Assembly: GCA_964384215.1 (NCBI GenBank)
Contig: CAYLLB010000018.1
Location: 31,640 to 95,639, forward strand
Reading direction: 5' to 3'
Length of the DNA: 64,000 bases
Origin: JAJFUV01 sp964384215
Lineage (GTDB): Bacteria > Acidobacteriota > Terriglobia > Bryobacterales > Bryobacteraceae
Part shown: piece after piece, positions 24,506 through 31,893 of the stretch
How positions within the stretch are numbered: position 1 is the stretch's first letter
Layout: each line of letters starts with the position of its first letter
Translations under genes and position numbers: made by a program
Notes under the pieces: generated by a model
Told to the model about the DNA's origin: nothing
Seen by the model: only the letters and a program-made list of their open reading frames with translations
The model's database searches: none

Positions 24506-25713
24506 TGTCAGGCTACTACTTCAAGGCGGTGACTTCGACCGGCGACTTGCGCACCGGCGTGCTGGCGTGCGACACGGAAACCGCGGCCGCCAAGGAACTG
24601 CGCCGCCAGGGGCTCACGCCCGTCTACATCGGCTTGGAACCCAAGAAGGGATTCCAGATCAAGCTGCCGAAGTTCGTCCGCGGCAAGCGCCGCGATGTGC
24701 TCTTCTTCACGCAGGAGCTTTCCACGTTGATCAACGCAGGCGTGCCGCTGGATCGCGCGCTTTCGATCACGAGCGAACTCACCGAGCATGACAGCTTCCG
24801 CTCCATCGTGTTGGACGTGCTCCGCGTGCTCAAAGGCGGCAAGAGCCTGGCCGACAGCCTCGCCACGCATCCGGACTATTTTTCGGAGCTGTTCGTGAAC
24901 ATGGTGCGGGCCGGCGAAGCCAGCGGCTCGCTTGGCGTGGTGTTCGAGCGCCTTTCGGAATTCGAGCGCAACCGGGACGAGCTACGCGGCTACATCATCA
25001 GCTCGATGGTCTACCCGGCGTTGCTCACGCTGGTCGGCATCGCATCGATCGTGATTCTGATGACTTTCGTGGTGCCGAGATTCGCCGCCGTGTTCGAAGA
25101 GTCGCGCATGAGGATGCCGCTGCCCACCAAGATCCTGATCGAGACCAGCCGCGTCGTGCAAACATACGGATGGGCCGCGCTGGCGGCTGCGGCGGCAGTG
25201 GCCGTGGCGCTCTATTCCTACATCCGGACGCGGGCCGGCCGGCTGTGGTGGGACTCGCTGCGCCTGCGGTTACCCTTGATCGGCGATGCTTTGCGGAAAG
25301 CTGAGACGGCGCGTTTTGCCCGCGCCATGGCCACCCTGATCGCCAATAGCGTCCCCCTGGTGCAGTCCATCGGGATCGCGGGCGCCATCCTCAACAACAA
25401 ACGGATCGCGGGATCCCTCGAAATCGTTTCGCAGGGCGTGAAACGCGGCGAAGGTCTCGCCAATCCGCTGCGCCGCGCCGGCGAGTTTCCACCGCTGGCC
25501 GGCCACCTGCTCAGCGTAGGCGAGGAAACCGGCCGGCTGGATCACATGTTCGCCCGCATGGCCGACATCTACGAAGCCGACACGCGCGCGGCCATCAAGC
25601 GCTTCACGTCTTTGTTCGAGCCGATGCTCATTCTGGTGATGGGCGTGGTCGTGGGAGCGTTTATCCTAAGTATGTTGCTGGCTATCACCAGCATTAACGA
25701 AGTGGCGGTGTGA
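24505..25713 (+). CDS. gspF: Type II secretion platform protein GspF
   Basis: A 402-residue polytopic membrane protein with two GspF cytoplasmic domains (~70-190 and ~275-395), each with the family helix-rich pattern (FTQELSTLINAGVPLDRAL; FARAMATLIANSVPLVQSI), separated by membrane helices at ~165-195 and ~215-240 and closed by one at ~375-395. It is the inner-membrane platform that the GspE motor turns. The ATG overlaps the gspE stop (TGATG); an upstream in-frame start inside gspE can be set aside. Confidence 0.94.
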   Translation: MSGYYFKAVTSTGDLRTGVLACDTETAAAKELRRQGLTPVYIGLEPKKGFQIKLPKFVRGKRRDVLFFTQELSTLINAGVPLDRALSITSELTEHDSFRSIVLDVLRVLKGGKSLADSLATHPDYFSELFVNMVRAGEASGSLGVVFERLSEFERNRDELRGYIISSMVYPALLTLVGIASIVILMTFVVPRFAAVFEESRMRMPLPTKILIETSRVVQTYGWAALAAAAAVAVALYSYIRTRAGRLWWDSLRLRLPLIGDALRKAETARFARAMATLIANSVPLVQSIGIAGAILNNKRIAGSLEIVSQGVKRGEGLANPLRRAGEFPPLAGHLLSVGEETGRLDHMFARMADIYEADTRAAIKRFTSLFEPMLILVMGVVVGAFILSMLLAITSINEVAV

Positions 25714-25716
25714 GCT

Positions 25717-26154
25717 ATGAACAGGAAACGAAAAGATAGACGGCGGTCGGGCGTCACCCTGATCGAGATGCTGGTGGTGGTGACCATCATCGCGCTGTTC
25801 GCGGCGCTGGTTGCGCCCAGCATGTTTAAGCAAAGCGACAAGGCCCGCGTGACCGCGGCCCGGGTGCAAATTCGCAATTTCGTCGGCGCCCTGGGCCAGT
25901 ACAAACTGGACACCGGCGTTTTCCCTACTACCGAGCAAGGCTTGCAAGCCCTGCGAACGGCGCCCCCGGGCGTGACGAACTGGCAGGGCCCCTATCTTCC
26001 GCAGGAAGTTCCCATGGATCCATGGGGCCATGCTTACATTTACAAGTATCCCGGTGAGCACGGCGACGAGCCCGACATCATCTCGTACGGCGCCGATGGT
26101 CAGCAGGGCGGGGAAAGCATCAACGCCGACATCGTGAGTTGGAAGAGCCAATAG
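25717..26154 (+). CDS. gspG: Major pseudopilin GspG
   Basis: A 145-residue pseudopilin. A basic leader (MNRKRKDRRRSG) precedes the cleavage and methylation site SG|VTLIEMLVVV, with Glu5 of the mature protein present. The C-terminal part has the GspG core signature FPTTEQGLQALR and DPWGHAYIYKYPG, and a closing loop ISYGADGQQGGESINADI that corresponds to the calcium-binding loop of GspG. It builds the shaft of the periplasmic pseudopilus. A prepilin peptidase (GspO) is needed but not present in the window. Confidence 0.96.
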   Translation: MNRKRKDRRRSGVTLIEMLVVVTIIALFAALVAPSMFKQSDKARVTAARVQIRNFVGALGQYKLDTGVFPTTEQGLQALRTAPPGVTNWQGPYLPQEVPMDPWGHAYIYKYPGEHGDEPDIISYGADGQQGGESINADIVSWKSQ

Positions 26155-26651
26155 TGCCTGTGTTGTCCAGCCCGTCCGCGTCCCGGCGTGGAGTGACCCT
26201 GATCGAGATGGTGGTCGTGATGACGCTCCTGGGGCTGCTGGTGAGCGTCACGTATCCCTCGATCGCTACAGGAGTCGATTCGCTGCGGTTGAACTCGGCG
26301 GCGGAATCCATTGCCAGCTTCATGAATGCCGGGGTGAACCACGCCGAGCGGAGGCGCGTCCCCGTGATGGTCGAAGTTTCCAAGGATGACAATGCGCTGC
26401 GGATGAGTTCCACCGAGACGGACTGGACACGAAAGCTGGAGATGCCGGACGGCATCGTAGTGCAGAGCGTGGAGCCGGCCCCGCCCGCTCCGCCGGAGTA
26501 CGAGAATCGCCTGTTCCGCTTTGTGCTCTATCCCGGCGGGACGCCGCCGCGCATTGCCGTGACCATCGAGAACCAGCGGCGAGCCAGGCGCATCGTACGC
26601 CTCGACCCGGTGACCGGCGTGCCGCAGATCGAAAGGACGGTGGCGCCATGA
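26154..26651 (+). CDS. gspH: Minor pseudopilin GspH
   Basis: A 165-residue type IV pilin-like protein. The prepilin site is RRG|VTLIEMVVVMTLLGLLV near residue 12. The rest is the small beta-sheet head usual for GspH, with RLNSAAESIASFMNAGVNHA, the segment that follows the pilin helix in this group. The GTG at 26154 overlaps the gspG stop by one base and is the natural start; a TTG at 26139 lies inside gspG. Assignment as GspH rather than another minor pseudopilin rests partly on gene order. Confidence 0.86.
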   Translation: MPVLSSPSASRRGVTLIEMVVVMTLLGLLVSVTYPSIATGVDSLRLNSAAESIASFMNAGVNHAERRRVPVMVEVSKDDNALRMSSTETDWTRKLEMPDGIVVQSVEPAPPAPPEYENRLFRFVLYPGGTPPRIAVTIENQRRARRIVRLDPVTGVPQIERTVAP

Positions 26652-27079
26652 AGCGCCGCGGATTCACGCTGCTCGAAGTCATCGTCGCCAGTTCCATCAT
26701 GGCGATCGCCGTGGTGGGCCTGCTCGCCGCGATCAGCACTTCGATGAGAGGCGCCTCCCGGCTCACCGAATACGACCGCGCATCGCTGGTGGCGCAGCGC
26801 AAGATGGACGAATTGCTCGCGAATCCGCTGCTGCGTCCCGGCGTCCGGCTGGAAGGCGCGCTGGATCAGACCCAAACCGGAGGGCTCAACGGCGGATGGG
26901 CCGCCCATACCTCGATTTTCGAGGCCCCGCCGCAGGCCGCGCCGGGCACCCCGTACCTGATGCGGATCGGGCTTCAAGTCTGGTGGCAGCGCGGCGAGCT
27001 GAAACGCACCTTCGACATCGAGGCGTTCCGCCGCGGTATTCTCCGCCGCGGCGATGTCCCGGAGGCGCCCGCGCCATGA
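26648..27079 (+). CDS. gspI: Minor pseudopilin GspI
   Basis: A 143-residue pseudopilin with MKRRG|FTLLEVIVASSIMAIAV at the N-terminus, a textbook class III prepilin site. The globular part is short with a QKMDELLANP-type segment (AQRKMDELLANPLLR) typical of GspI. It overlaps gspH by 4 bp (ATGA). In the family it joins GspJ and GspK to form the tip that starts pseudopilus assembly. Confidence 0.88.
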   Translation: MKRRGFTLLEVIVASSIMAIAVVGLLAAISTSMRGASRLTEYDRASLVAQRKMDELLANPLLRPGVRLEGALDQTQTGGLNGGWAAHTSIFEAPPQAAPGTPYLMRIGLQVWWQRGELKRTFDIEAFRRGILRRGDVPEAPAP

Positions 27080-27816
27080 GATCTCCCGGGGAACGCGGCC
27101 TCACGCTCATGGAAGTGCTCATCGCGGTGTCGCTGGTGGGCCTGATGTCGATCGGCATCCTGATGTCCATCCGCGTGGGACTCAACGCCATGGACAAGAC
27201 CAACAAGAGGCTCATGGCCAACCGCCGGGTATTGGGAGCGCAACGCATCCTCGAACAGCAGGTGATGGGGATCATGCCGGCTAAGGCCGAGTGCCGGGTG
27301 GCGCCCGATCGGCCAGGCGTAATGATGGTGTTCTTTCAGGGCGAGATGCAGTCGATGCGCTTTGTTAGCAGTTATTCGATCCAGGAGGCGGGAAGGGGCT
27401 ATCCGCGGATCCTGGAATTCCAGGTAATCCCCGGCGAGAATTTCGAGGGCGTGCGGCTGGTGGTGAATGAATCGCTGTACAGCGGTCCGCTGTCCACCGG
27501 CGCTTCGTGCTTGGGACCTTCGACGGATCCCGCCTTGGGTGGCCAGGTTCCGCTCTTCCGTCCCATCCAGGTGGGGACGCAGTCCTTCGTGCTGGCGGAC
27601 CGCTTGAGTTACTGCCGTTTTGCCTACCTGGAATCCCGGCCCGAGCCTGAAATCGCCCGCTGGACCCCACGCTGGGTGCTGTCGAAGCTTCCCCAGGCCA
27701 TCCGCGTGGAGATGGCCCCGCTTGAAGAAGACGCAGCGAAGCTGCAGCCGTTGTCGGTGACGCTGCCGCTGCATGTGAATCGCGATGTGCTGGCACCATA
27801 TACGAATACGCGCTAG
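27076..27816 (+). CDS. gspJ: Minor pseudopilin GspJ
   Basis: A 246-residue pseudopilin. The start at 27076 overlaps the gspI stop (ATGA) and gives MRSPGERG|LTLMEVLIAVSLVG, with the conserved Glu5. The head domain includes RRVLGAQRILEQQVMG and a beta-rich C-terminus, consistent with GspJ length. An in-frame extension further upstream inside gspI is not needed. Confidence 0.86.
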   Translation: MRSPGERGLTLMEVLIAVSLVGLMSIGILMSIRVGLNAMDKTNKRLMANRRVLGAQRILEQQVMGIMPAKAECRVAPDRPGVMMVFFQGEMQSMRFVSSYSIQEAGRGYPRILEFQVIPGENFEGVRLVVNESLYSGPLSTGASCLGPSTDPALGGQVPLFRPIQVGTQSFVLADRLSYCRFAYLESRPEPEIARWTPRWVLSKLPQAIRVEMAPLEEDAAKLQPLSVTLPLHVNRDVLAPYTNTR

Positions 27817-28783
27817 AGCCTGCCGGAGGCGGGGTGCCGCGCTGCTCACCGTGCTTTGGCTTTCCGCCGCCCTCGGCGCGATTGCCTTCGCCGTGGCCAA
27901 TTCGGTGCGCGCCGAAACCGAGCGCGCTTCCACTTATTCCGAAGGCGTGCGCACTTACTTCCTGGCTTCGGGCGCGTTGGACCGCGCGCTGCTCTATATG
28001 CTCTGGGGCGGCGCGGCCAGGAACCCGGACGGAAGCCCGCGGTATTACGCGCCTCCCATGTCGCGGTTACACTTCGCATTCCCGACCGGTGAGGCGGTAG
28101 TCGAAATCATCCCGGAATCCTCCAAGATGAATCTAAACGCTTCATCGCCGGAGGATTTGCTGCGCCTGGTGACAGCCGCGGGCGCTCCCATGGACCGCGC
28201 CCAGGAGATCGTGCGGGGCATCCTGGACTGGCGCATGCCGGCCCCGTCGGGTCTGCAGACGCAGTTTGACCAGTATTATCTTTCGCTCACGCCGTCTTTT
28301 CGGTCCCGTCATGCGTCATTTGAAGAGGTTGAAGAATTACTCCTTGTGAAAGGCATGACCCCGGAATTGTTCTACGGTGGCTACCATCCCGAGCCCGACG
28401 GACGCCTGCTCCCGCACGGCGGCCTGCGCGACTGCTTGTCGGTCTATGGCGCGACAAGCCAGTTCGATGTCAATACGGCCGATCCGATTCTGCTCGCGGC
28501 CGTCGGGCTATCTCCTGCTCAAGTTGCTGCCGTGATCGAAGCACGCAACCGCGCGCCCTTTCGCGATATGAAGCAGCTTGAGGGGCTGGGTCCGGCGGCG
28601 GCTCGGCTGGGAGTGGGTGGCGAGGTGATGTACACCTTGCGGGCCACGGCGCGGCTTCGAGTGACGAACGGGCAGTTATCAGATACGCGGCGGTCTGTGG
28701 CGGCGCTGGTGAAGTTCTTGCCCCGCGAGTACGAGGACCGCTATCACATCCTACGGTGGTATGACGACGTATGGGTTCGCTGA
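27785..28783 (+). CDS. gspK: Tip pseudopilin GspK
   Basis: A 332-residue GspK-like protein. The hydrophobic segment RRRGAALLTVLWLSAALGAI is at residues 14-33; GspK lacks the usual Glu5, as here. A metal-binding/helical alpha domain follows (MNLNASSPEDLLRLV), and a helix-hairpin-helix-like SAM-type motif lies near 240 (FDVNTADPILLAAVGLSPAQ). It caps the pseudopilus tip with GspI and GspJ. The ATG at 27785 overlaps gspJ by 32 bp. A later non-ATG start is possible because no ATG occurs between this site and the hydrophobic segment. Confidence 0.86.
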   Translation: MCWHHIRIRARACRRRGAALLTVLWLSAALGAIAFAVANSVRAETERASTYSEGVRTYFLASGALDRALLYMLWGGAARNPDGSPRYYAPPMSRLHFAFPTGEAVVEIIPESSKMNLNASSPEDLLRLVTAAGAPMDRAQEIVRGILDWRMPAPSGLQTQFDQYYLSLTPSFRSRHASFEEVEELLLVKGMTPELFYGGYHPEPDGRLLPHGGLRDCLSVYGATSQFDVNTADPILLAAVGLSPAQVAAVIEARNRAPFRDMKQLEGLGPAAARLGVGGEVMYTLRATARLRVTNGQLSDTRRSVAALVKFLPREYEDRYHILRWYDDVWVR

Positions 28784-30090
28784 AACGAACGGACCTTGGC
28801 CGCTGGCTGGCCATCGGCTCCGGAGTCGGGATCGAGATCCTGGGTGACCAGTTGCGCGTGGTGGTGGTGCGCGTGCGCCCCGGAGGAGCCGTCGTCCTGG
28901 GGGCCGCTTCGATCGAGCATTTCCGCACACGCCCGGCGGCCGAATGGGGTTCTGAGTACGCAGAATTTCTCAAGCACACAGGCGCGTCCCACCTGGCTGC
29001 TTCCGTTCTACTGCCGCGCGGAGAACTGGTAGCCCGGCAAGTAACCCTGCCCGGTGTGGAAGCGAAGGATCTCGACAGTGCCATTCGCTACCAGATCGAC
29101 TCCCTGCATCCGTATGCGGAAGACAACGTGATCTGGGATTCCGAGCGATTGCCCATGCCAGGCTCCCTGCTGGTGGCGATTACGCAGCGTGAGACGGTGG
29201 AGCGTTACAGCGAACTGTTCGCTCAGGCCGGCATCAAGGTGGCCGGTTTCACTTTTTCGGGCGCGGCCCTCTATTCGGCCTCCCGGCTGCTCGCGCAACC
29301 GGACCCGGATGGCTTTGTGGCCTTGGAAGAACGCAAGGGCGAAGTGGAAGCTTACGGGGAGAGTCCCACCGAGCCGGCCTTCTCGGCGCTCTTCGATACG
29401 ACGCCGGAGCGAGTGGTGCCGCTGGCCTCATCGCAGTTGCGCTTGGCTCCCGGCGCCGAACCGCTCGGTTTCGCTGACATTCTGCCGGTCCCGCGCCGGG
29501 CGCCGGATGCGTTTACGGTTGCGGACTGGGCGCTGGCCTATGCGACGGCGCTCGCCGCCGCCTGCCCCCGCGGCGCGCTGAAGGTCAACCTGCTTCCCGT
29601 CGAGAATCGCAGCACAACCTCGCGCGCAATGTACATTCCGACGGCCGTGCTGGCCGGAGTGCTGCTGATCCTGGTGGTTGTTCTCCTGGTGCAGTCCATG
29701 CTTGCGGACCGCCGGTACCTGGCGGTTGTGGAGTCGGAGATTGCGCGCCTGGAGCCTGAGGTGAAACGCTCGCAGGCGGCCGAAAAGGCGGCGGAGCAGG
29801 CGAGGGAGCGCGTCATTCAGCTCGATAACTTCCGCATCCGTCCCAAGAACGACCTGGACGCTCTGCACGAATTGACGCGCCTGTTCGCGCCACCCATCTG
29901 GCTTGAAGGCATCGATCTGAGCCGCGAAACCGTCACCTTGAGCGGAGAAGCCGACCAGGCTGCCGGGTTGCTGAAGACGCTGGACCAATCCAAGTTCTTC
30001 CGTAACTCGGAATTCACCAGCCCCATCTCGCGAGTGGGCGCCGGGGAAATCTTCCGCATCCGCACGCAGCGCCGGGGGGTGATCCAATGA
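28771..30090 (+). CDS. gspL: GspL-like assembly protein (PilM-PilN-like domains)
   Basis: A 439-residue protein. Residues ~10-270 have an actin-like PilM/GspL cytoplasmic fold (GVGIEILGDQLRVVVVRV; LDSAIRYQIDSLHPY is a PilM hallmark). A membrane helix lies at ~292-312 (IPTAVLAGVLLILVVVLLVQ), then a coiled coil and a PilN-like periplasmic ferredoxin fold (~340-439). GspL couples GspE to GspM and the platform. The start lies 13 bp inside gspK. Confidence 0.85.
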   Translation: MGSLKRTDLGRWLAIGSGVGIEILGDQLRVVVVRVRPGGAVVLGAASIEHFRTRPAAEWGSEYAEFLKHTGASHLAASVLLPRGELVARQVTLPGVEAKDLDSAIRYQIDSLHPYAEDNVIWDSERLPMPGSLLVAITQRETVERYSELFAQAGIKVAGFTFSGAALYSASRLLAQPDPDGFVALEERKGEVEAYGESPTEPAFSALFDTTPERVVPLASSQLRLAPGAEPLGFADILPVPRRAPDAFTVADWALAYATALAAACPRGALKVNLLPVENRSTTSRAMYIPTAVLAGVLLILVVVLLVQSMLADRRYLAVVESEIARLEPEVKRSQAAEKAAEQARERVIQLDNFRIRPKNDLDALHELTRLFAPPIWLEGIDLSRETVTLSGEADQAAGLLKTLDQSKFFRNSEFTSPISRVGAGEIFRIRTQRRGVIQ

Positions 30091-30689
30091 CCATCAGCGC
30101 GCGGGACAAGCGTACGCTTCTGCTGTTCTCGCCGGTGGCGGCGTTGCTTGCCATCCTGGCGATCTACCGGTGGGCCTCTCTGTGGAAGAGCAACACTGAA
30201 GAGTCCGCCACGCCGGTCATGTCCGTAGCCGCGGCGGAAAAGCGGCTCGCGCGCTACCGGCAGGTGGCGGCGGCGGTGGATGTGCGGGAGGCGACTCTCA
30301 AGCGCCTCAACACAGCCCTGGCGGAGCGCGAGAAGGGCATCATCCGCGCCGAGACCGCCGCGCAGGCGCAGGCGCAATTGCTGCAGGTGGTGCGCCGGAT
30401 CGGCAAAGCGCAGGCGCCTCCGATCGACCTGCGCTCCACCGAACTGGGCCAGACGCAGCCGTTCGGCGCCTATGGCCAGACGTCCGTGAGCGTCATGTTC
30501 GAATGCCGCATCGAGCAATTGGTGAACCTGCTGGCCGACCTGACGGCGCAACCCGAGCTGGTGTCGCCTTCGGACCTGCGCATCACCAGCGGCGACCGCA
30601 AGCGCAAGACCGTTCAGGTGCGGCTGACCATCGCCGGCGTGGTGCCGCGCGCGCTGGTTCCTGAAAAGAAAGGAGGTCCGGCGTTTTGA
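30087..30689 (+). CDS. gspM: GspM/PilO-like inner-membrane protein
   Basis: A 200-residue bitopic protein: a short cytoplasmic tail, one membrane helix (LLLFSPVAALLAILAIYRWA, ~11-30), a coiled-coil stretch rich in Ala, Arg and Glu (~50-110) and a small alpha/beta periplasmic domain ending QVRLTIAGVVP. Size, topology and place after gspL fit GspM/PilO. It overlaps gspL by 4 bp (ATGA) and ends across the gspC TTG. Confidence 0.82.
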   Translation: MTISARDKRTLLLFSPVAALLAILAIYRWASLWKSNTEESATPVMSVAAAEKRLARYRQVAAAVDVREATLKRLNTALAEREKGIIRAETAAQAQAQLLQVVRRIGKAQAPPIDLRSTELGQTQPFGAYGQTSVSVMFECRIEQLVNLLADLTAQPELVSPSDLRITSGDRKRKTVQVRLTIAGVVPRALVPEKKGGPAF

Positions 30690-31411
30690 AAAAGCGGCTC
30701 CTGCTGTTGGATTTGGCGCTCATCGGCCTCATCGTGCTCGCCGGATTGCGGCTGCGTTCGATGGGGCAGGCCCTCGCCGCCCGTGAAGATGCACTGCGCC
30801 GCGGCGCTCCGGCGCGCGTAGTTGCCAAGCCGGAGGCCCCGATCGCGAAAGTGGTTCCCTTGGTTGCCGCCGAGTATGTCGAGGTGGCACAGAAAATGCT
30901 GTTCGCGCCGGATCGCAACCCGAACGTGATCGTGGAAGCCGCGCCCGTGAAAGTCATGCCGCCCTTGCCGGTGGCCCACGGGACCATGGAGTTGGGCGGC
31001 GTGATGATGGCGCTTCTCAGCGAGAAGCCGGCTATGCCGCACCGCGCCTACACGGCGGGAGACACCGTCGGCGCGTTCAAGCTGCTGGCCATCTCGCGCG
31101 ACGAATTGACCTTGGAGTGGGAAGGAAAGAAGATCACCCGCCGCCTGGCTGAGCTGATGGAAGCGCGTGCGCGGGCGGGCTCGCCGGGCGCGGCGGCTCA
31201 AAACGATGCTCCGGCGGCCGCGGCCGCCGGAGCGGCTCCGACCACGATAAGCAATACGACGCCGGGTCAGCCGGGCATCCAGCTCGACACCGACGTGCGC
31301 GCCTGCCAGCCCGGCGACACCGCGCCCGATGGCACCATCAGCGATGGGTACAAGAAGATCATGCAGAAAACGCCTTTCGGCAATATGTGCCGCTGGCAAG
31401 CCATCAAATAG
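30686..31411 (+). CDS. gspC: GspC-like protein with C-terminal TPFG motif
   Basis: A 241-residue protein starting at TTG 30686, supported by AAAGGAGGT at 30669-30677. One membrane helix spans ~5-22 (LLLLDLALIGLIVLAGL). A periplasmic beta domain at ~90-155 (GTMELGGVMMALLSEKPAMPH, DTVGAFKLLAISRDEL) matches the homology region of GspC/PilP. An Ala/Pro linker leads to a 45-residue tail with two Cys and the segment KTPFGNMCRW, in place of the usual PDZ or coiled-coil domain. The same TPFG motif recurs twice in the next gene. GspC normally links the inner platform to the secretin GspD. Confidence 0.78.
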   Translation: MKKRLLLLDLALIGLIVLAGLRLRSMGQALAAREDALRRGAPARVVAKPEAPIAKVVPLVAAEYVEVAQKMLFAPDRNPNVIVEAAPVKVMPPLPVAHGTMELGGVMMALLSEKPAMPHRAYTAGDTVGAFKLLAISRDELTLEWEGKKITRRLAELMEARARAGSPGAAAQNDAPAAAAAGAAPTTISNTTPGQPGIQLDTDVRACQPGDTAPDGTISDGYKKIMQKTPFGNMCRWQAIK

Positions 31412-31433
31412 GAAAGTTAGAGAGGATTTGCGC

Positions 31434-31889
31434 ATGATGACACGGATTTCGATTCTCGCGGTTCTGGTTGCCGCCGGCCTGGTGGCCGGGGACGGTATCA
31501 AGAAGGCCCCACCGCGCAAGACTGCCACGCAGCCGGCGGCGTCCGCGCCCGCCGGCCCGCCCAAAGGAGCCGTCGAGGTCTCGGCAGGCACCTACCGTTA
31601 CGTCGATGCGCAGGGGAAAGTCTGGAACTATCGCCGGACTCCGTTCGGGTGGATGAAAGGCGAGGAGAAAGACATGAAGCCGTCAGCCGCTACGCCGGTT
31701 TCCGCGGCGCCCCAGACGCGGGTCTTCGAGGATGGCGACAGCGTGCGCTTCGAACGCAAGACGCCGTTCGGAGTGCAGCGCTGGACACGGAAGAAGTCGG
31801 AAATGACAGAAGAAGAGAAACAGATCTTCGAGCGGACAGTCCGGCCTGAGCAGGACGCCGGGAGCGTCAAAGTGCCCGCGCAGGAATAA
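31434..31889 (+). CDS. Small exported protein with two TPFG motifs
   Basis: A 151-residue protein starting at ATG 31434 (a second ATG follows at once) with signal peptide MMTRISILAVLVAAGLVAG, then a Pro/Ala/Lys-rich stretch. It carries two copies of a short aromatic/basic motif: VWNYRRTPFGWMKGEE near residue 65 and VRFERKTPFGVQRWTRKK near 105. The preceding GspC-like protein ends with a third, KTPFGNMCRW. No known domain is recognised. Its place between gspC and gspD, 4 bp before gspD, suggests a periplasmic role in joining platform and secretin; this is a hypothesis. Confidence 0.75.
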   Translation: MMTRISILAVLVAAGLVAGDGIKKAPPRKTATQPAASAPAGPPKGAVEVSAGTYRYVDAQGKVWNYRRTPFGWMKGEEKDMKPSAATPVSAAPQTRVFEDGDSVRFERKTPFGVQRWTRKKSEMTEEEKQIFERTVRPEQDAGSVKVPAQE

Positions 31890-31893
31890 CGAA

